This document shows positions 16,424-17,000 of a stretch of DNA of 17,000 nucleotides, one piece after another. The stretch is from Owenia fusiformis (taxonomy: Eukaryota; Annelida; Polychaeta; Sabellida; Oweniidae). The translations under genes were made by a program, and so were the position numbers. The notes below the pieces were generated by a model that saw only the letters and a list, made by a program, of their open reading frames with translations, was not told the origin of the DNA and did no database searches. Position 1 is the stretch's first letter, and each line of letters opens with the position of its first letter. The stretch lies in the NCBI GenBank assembly GCA_903813345.2, contig CAIIXF020000389.1, positions 1-17,000 on the forward strand, given 5' to 3'.

Positions 16424-16517
16424 ATAAACTATGAGTACTGGGTTTTATGAGAAATAATAGCAGAGGGGCTTGGCCTGAGGCTATTAGTTCTCATAAGACC
16501 CAGTTCGAATAGTTTAT
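16424..16517. ncRNA. Hairpin with pre-miRNA-like geometry (candidate; may be a mini-MITE)
   Basis: Two 38-base arms (16424-16461 and 16480-16517) pair at 33 positions around an 18-base loop, AGAGGGGCTTGGCCTGAG. The core ACTGGGTTTTATGAGAA pairs with TTCTCATAAGACCCAGT. A 94-base stem-loop of this shape is typical of metazoan miRNA precursors but also of short inverted-repeat transposons. The second seems likelier in this window, with another hairpin 240 bases away that also contains CTTATGA near its loop. Strand cannot be decided. Confidence 0.3.
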
Positions 16518-16951
16518 TTAACTTAAACCCCACACTGACGCTTATGAAGGGTAAATGACCCATGATCCAAGAACAATTATTTTGTATTAACTATGAGGTA
16601 AGTGTGTAGAGAAGTGAGAAGTGATATCAGGTACAGTTAAAAATTTTATTTATTTTGTGTTTACAATTTAACTATTGAGTGATTGAAAATGGTTTAATAA
16701 GTACAGCTTCGGTGCACTGCATGTGACAGTCAAGGTGTTAATATTGAGCCAAACACTGTCAATCATATTTTTTGCCACAATGGTTTTAGATAGCTTGCAG
16801 TGTCCATTCTTCAAAAACAATAGAACAAGAATGCACTCTTCTTTCTTACAACTGTAAATTCTTTAAGGCCAAAAAGGTCTTCAAATTGACCATTTTTTCA
16901 AAAATATCGTCAAGGTCTCAGAAATTCAAATCTGACTCTAGATTTGACAAT
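16518..16951. other. Unannotated stretch
   Basis: AT-rich, no exon or bounded repeat seen. From about 16855 several AAGGTC and TTGACC words accumulate, leading into the DR4 site. Confidence 0.4.
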
Positions 16952-16967
16952 TGACCTTCAATGACCT
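16952..16967 (-). promoter_or_regulatory. Candidate nuclear-receptor DR4 element
   Basis: TGACCT TCAA TGACCT on the plus strand is two perfect AGGTCA half-sites on the minus strand in direct repeat with a 4-base spacer, the arrangement bound by RXR heterodimers of the TR/LXR type. Single half-sites occur nearby (GACC at 16889, AAGGTC at 16911). Such words are also common in dispersed repeats, so regulation is unproven. It would lie upstream of or within an intron of the minus-strand mucin-like gene. Confidence 0.25.
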
Positions 16968-17000
16968 TCTCAAAGTAAAGATGGTCTAAAAGGTATTTTT

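Overview
This is eukaryotic, animal-type DNA, most likely from a marine invertebrate (mollusc, brachiopod, hemichordate, echinoderm or amphioxus; I cannot choose among these). It is AT-rich outside the repeats. It has no bacterial-style gene packing or ribosome binding sites, and its only convincing coding stretches are spliced exons with AG acceptors. Most of the window is repetitive DNA.

Layout. 1-642: AT-rich, no gene. 643-2140: minisatellite of about 38 units of 39 bp. 2384-2613: 3' terminal exon of an unrecognised plus-strand gene, with a poly(A) signal at 2682; the minisatellite probably lies in its last intron. 3121-6183: a pair of about 180-bp inverted arms bounded by TA, read as one large non-autonomous DNA transposon, with 15-bp-period tracts inside both arms and a tRNA-like SINE in the middle. 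6184-7053: a pyrimidine-rich tract and otherwise nothing. 7054-7620: a long hairpin (foldback element). 8042-8960: an inverted-repeat element built from AAAGC/GCTTT words, holding a 30-codon ORF. 8963-12067: a 3.1-kb element with inverted ends and GC-rich subterminal motifs, abutting the previous one. Inside it lies a 128-codon ORF split by a 907-bp inverted-repeat insertion that made a 5-bp target duplication (CAATG), plus a second foldback at 11101-11678. 12268-12535: a degenerate tandem repeat. 13143-14521 (minus strand): a 458-residue terminal exon encoding a Thr/Ser/Glu/Val repeat, mucin-like protein. 15282-15753: a short relative of the 3121-6183 element. 16092-16180 and 16424-16517: two short hairpins, the second with pre-miRNA-like geometry. 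16952-16967: a consensus nuclear-receptor DR4 site.

The genes do not form a visible pathway or operon. The two confident exons belong to two separate genes transcribed toward each other, with a transposon graveyard between them. The strongest original observation is the interrupted ORF: removing 9758-10664 plus one CAATG copy joins two open segments in the same frame. I saw no defence system, CRISPR array, rRNA gene or functional tRNA gene.
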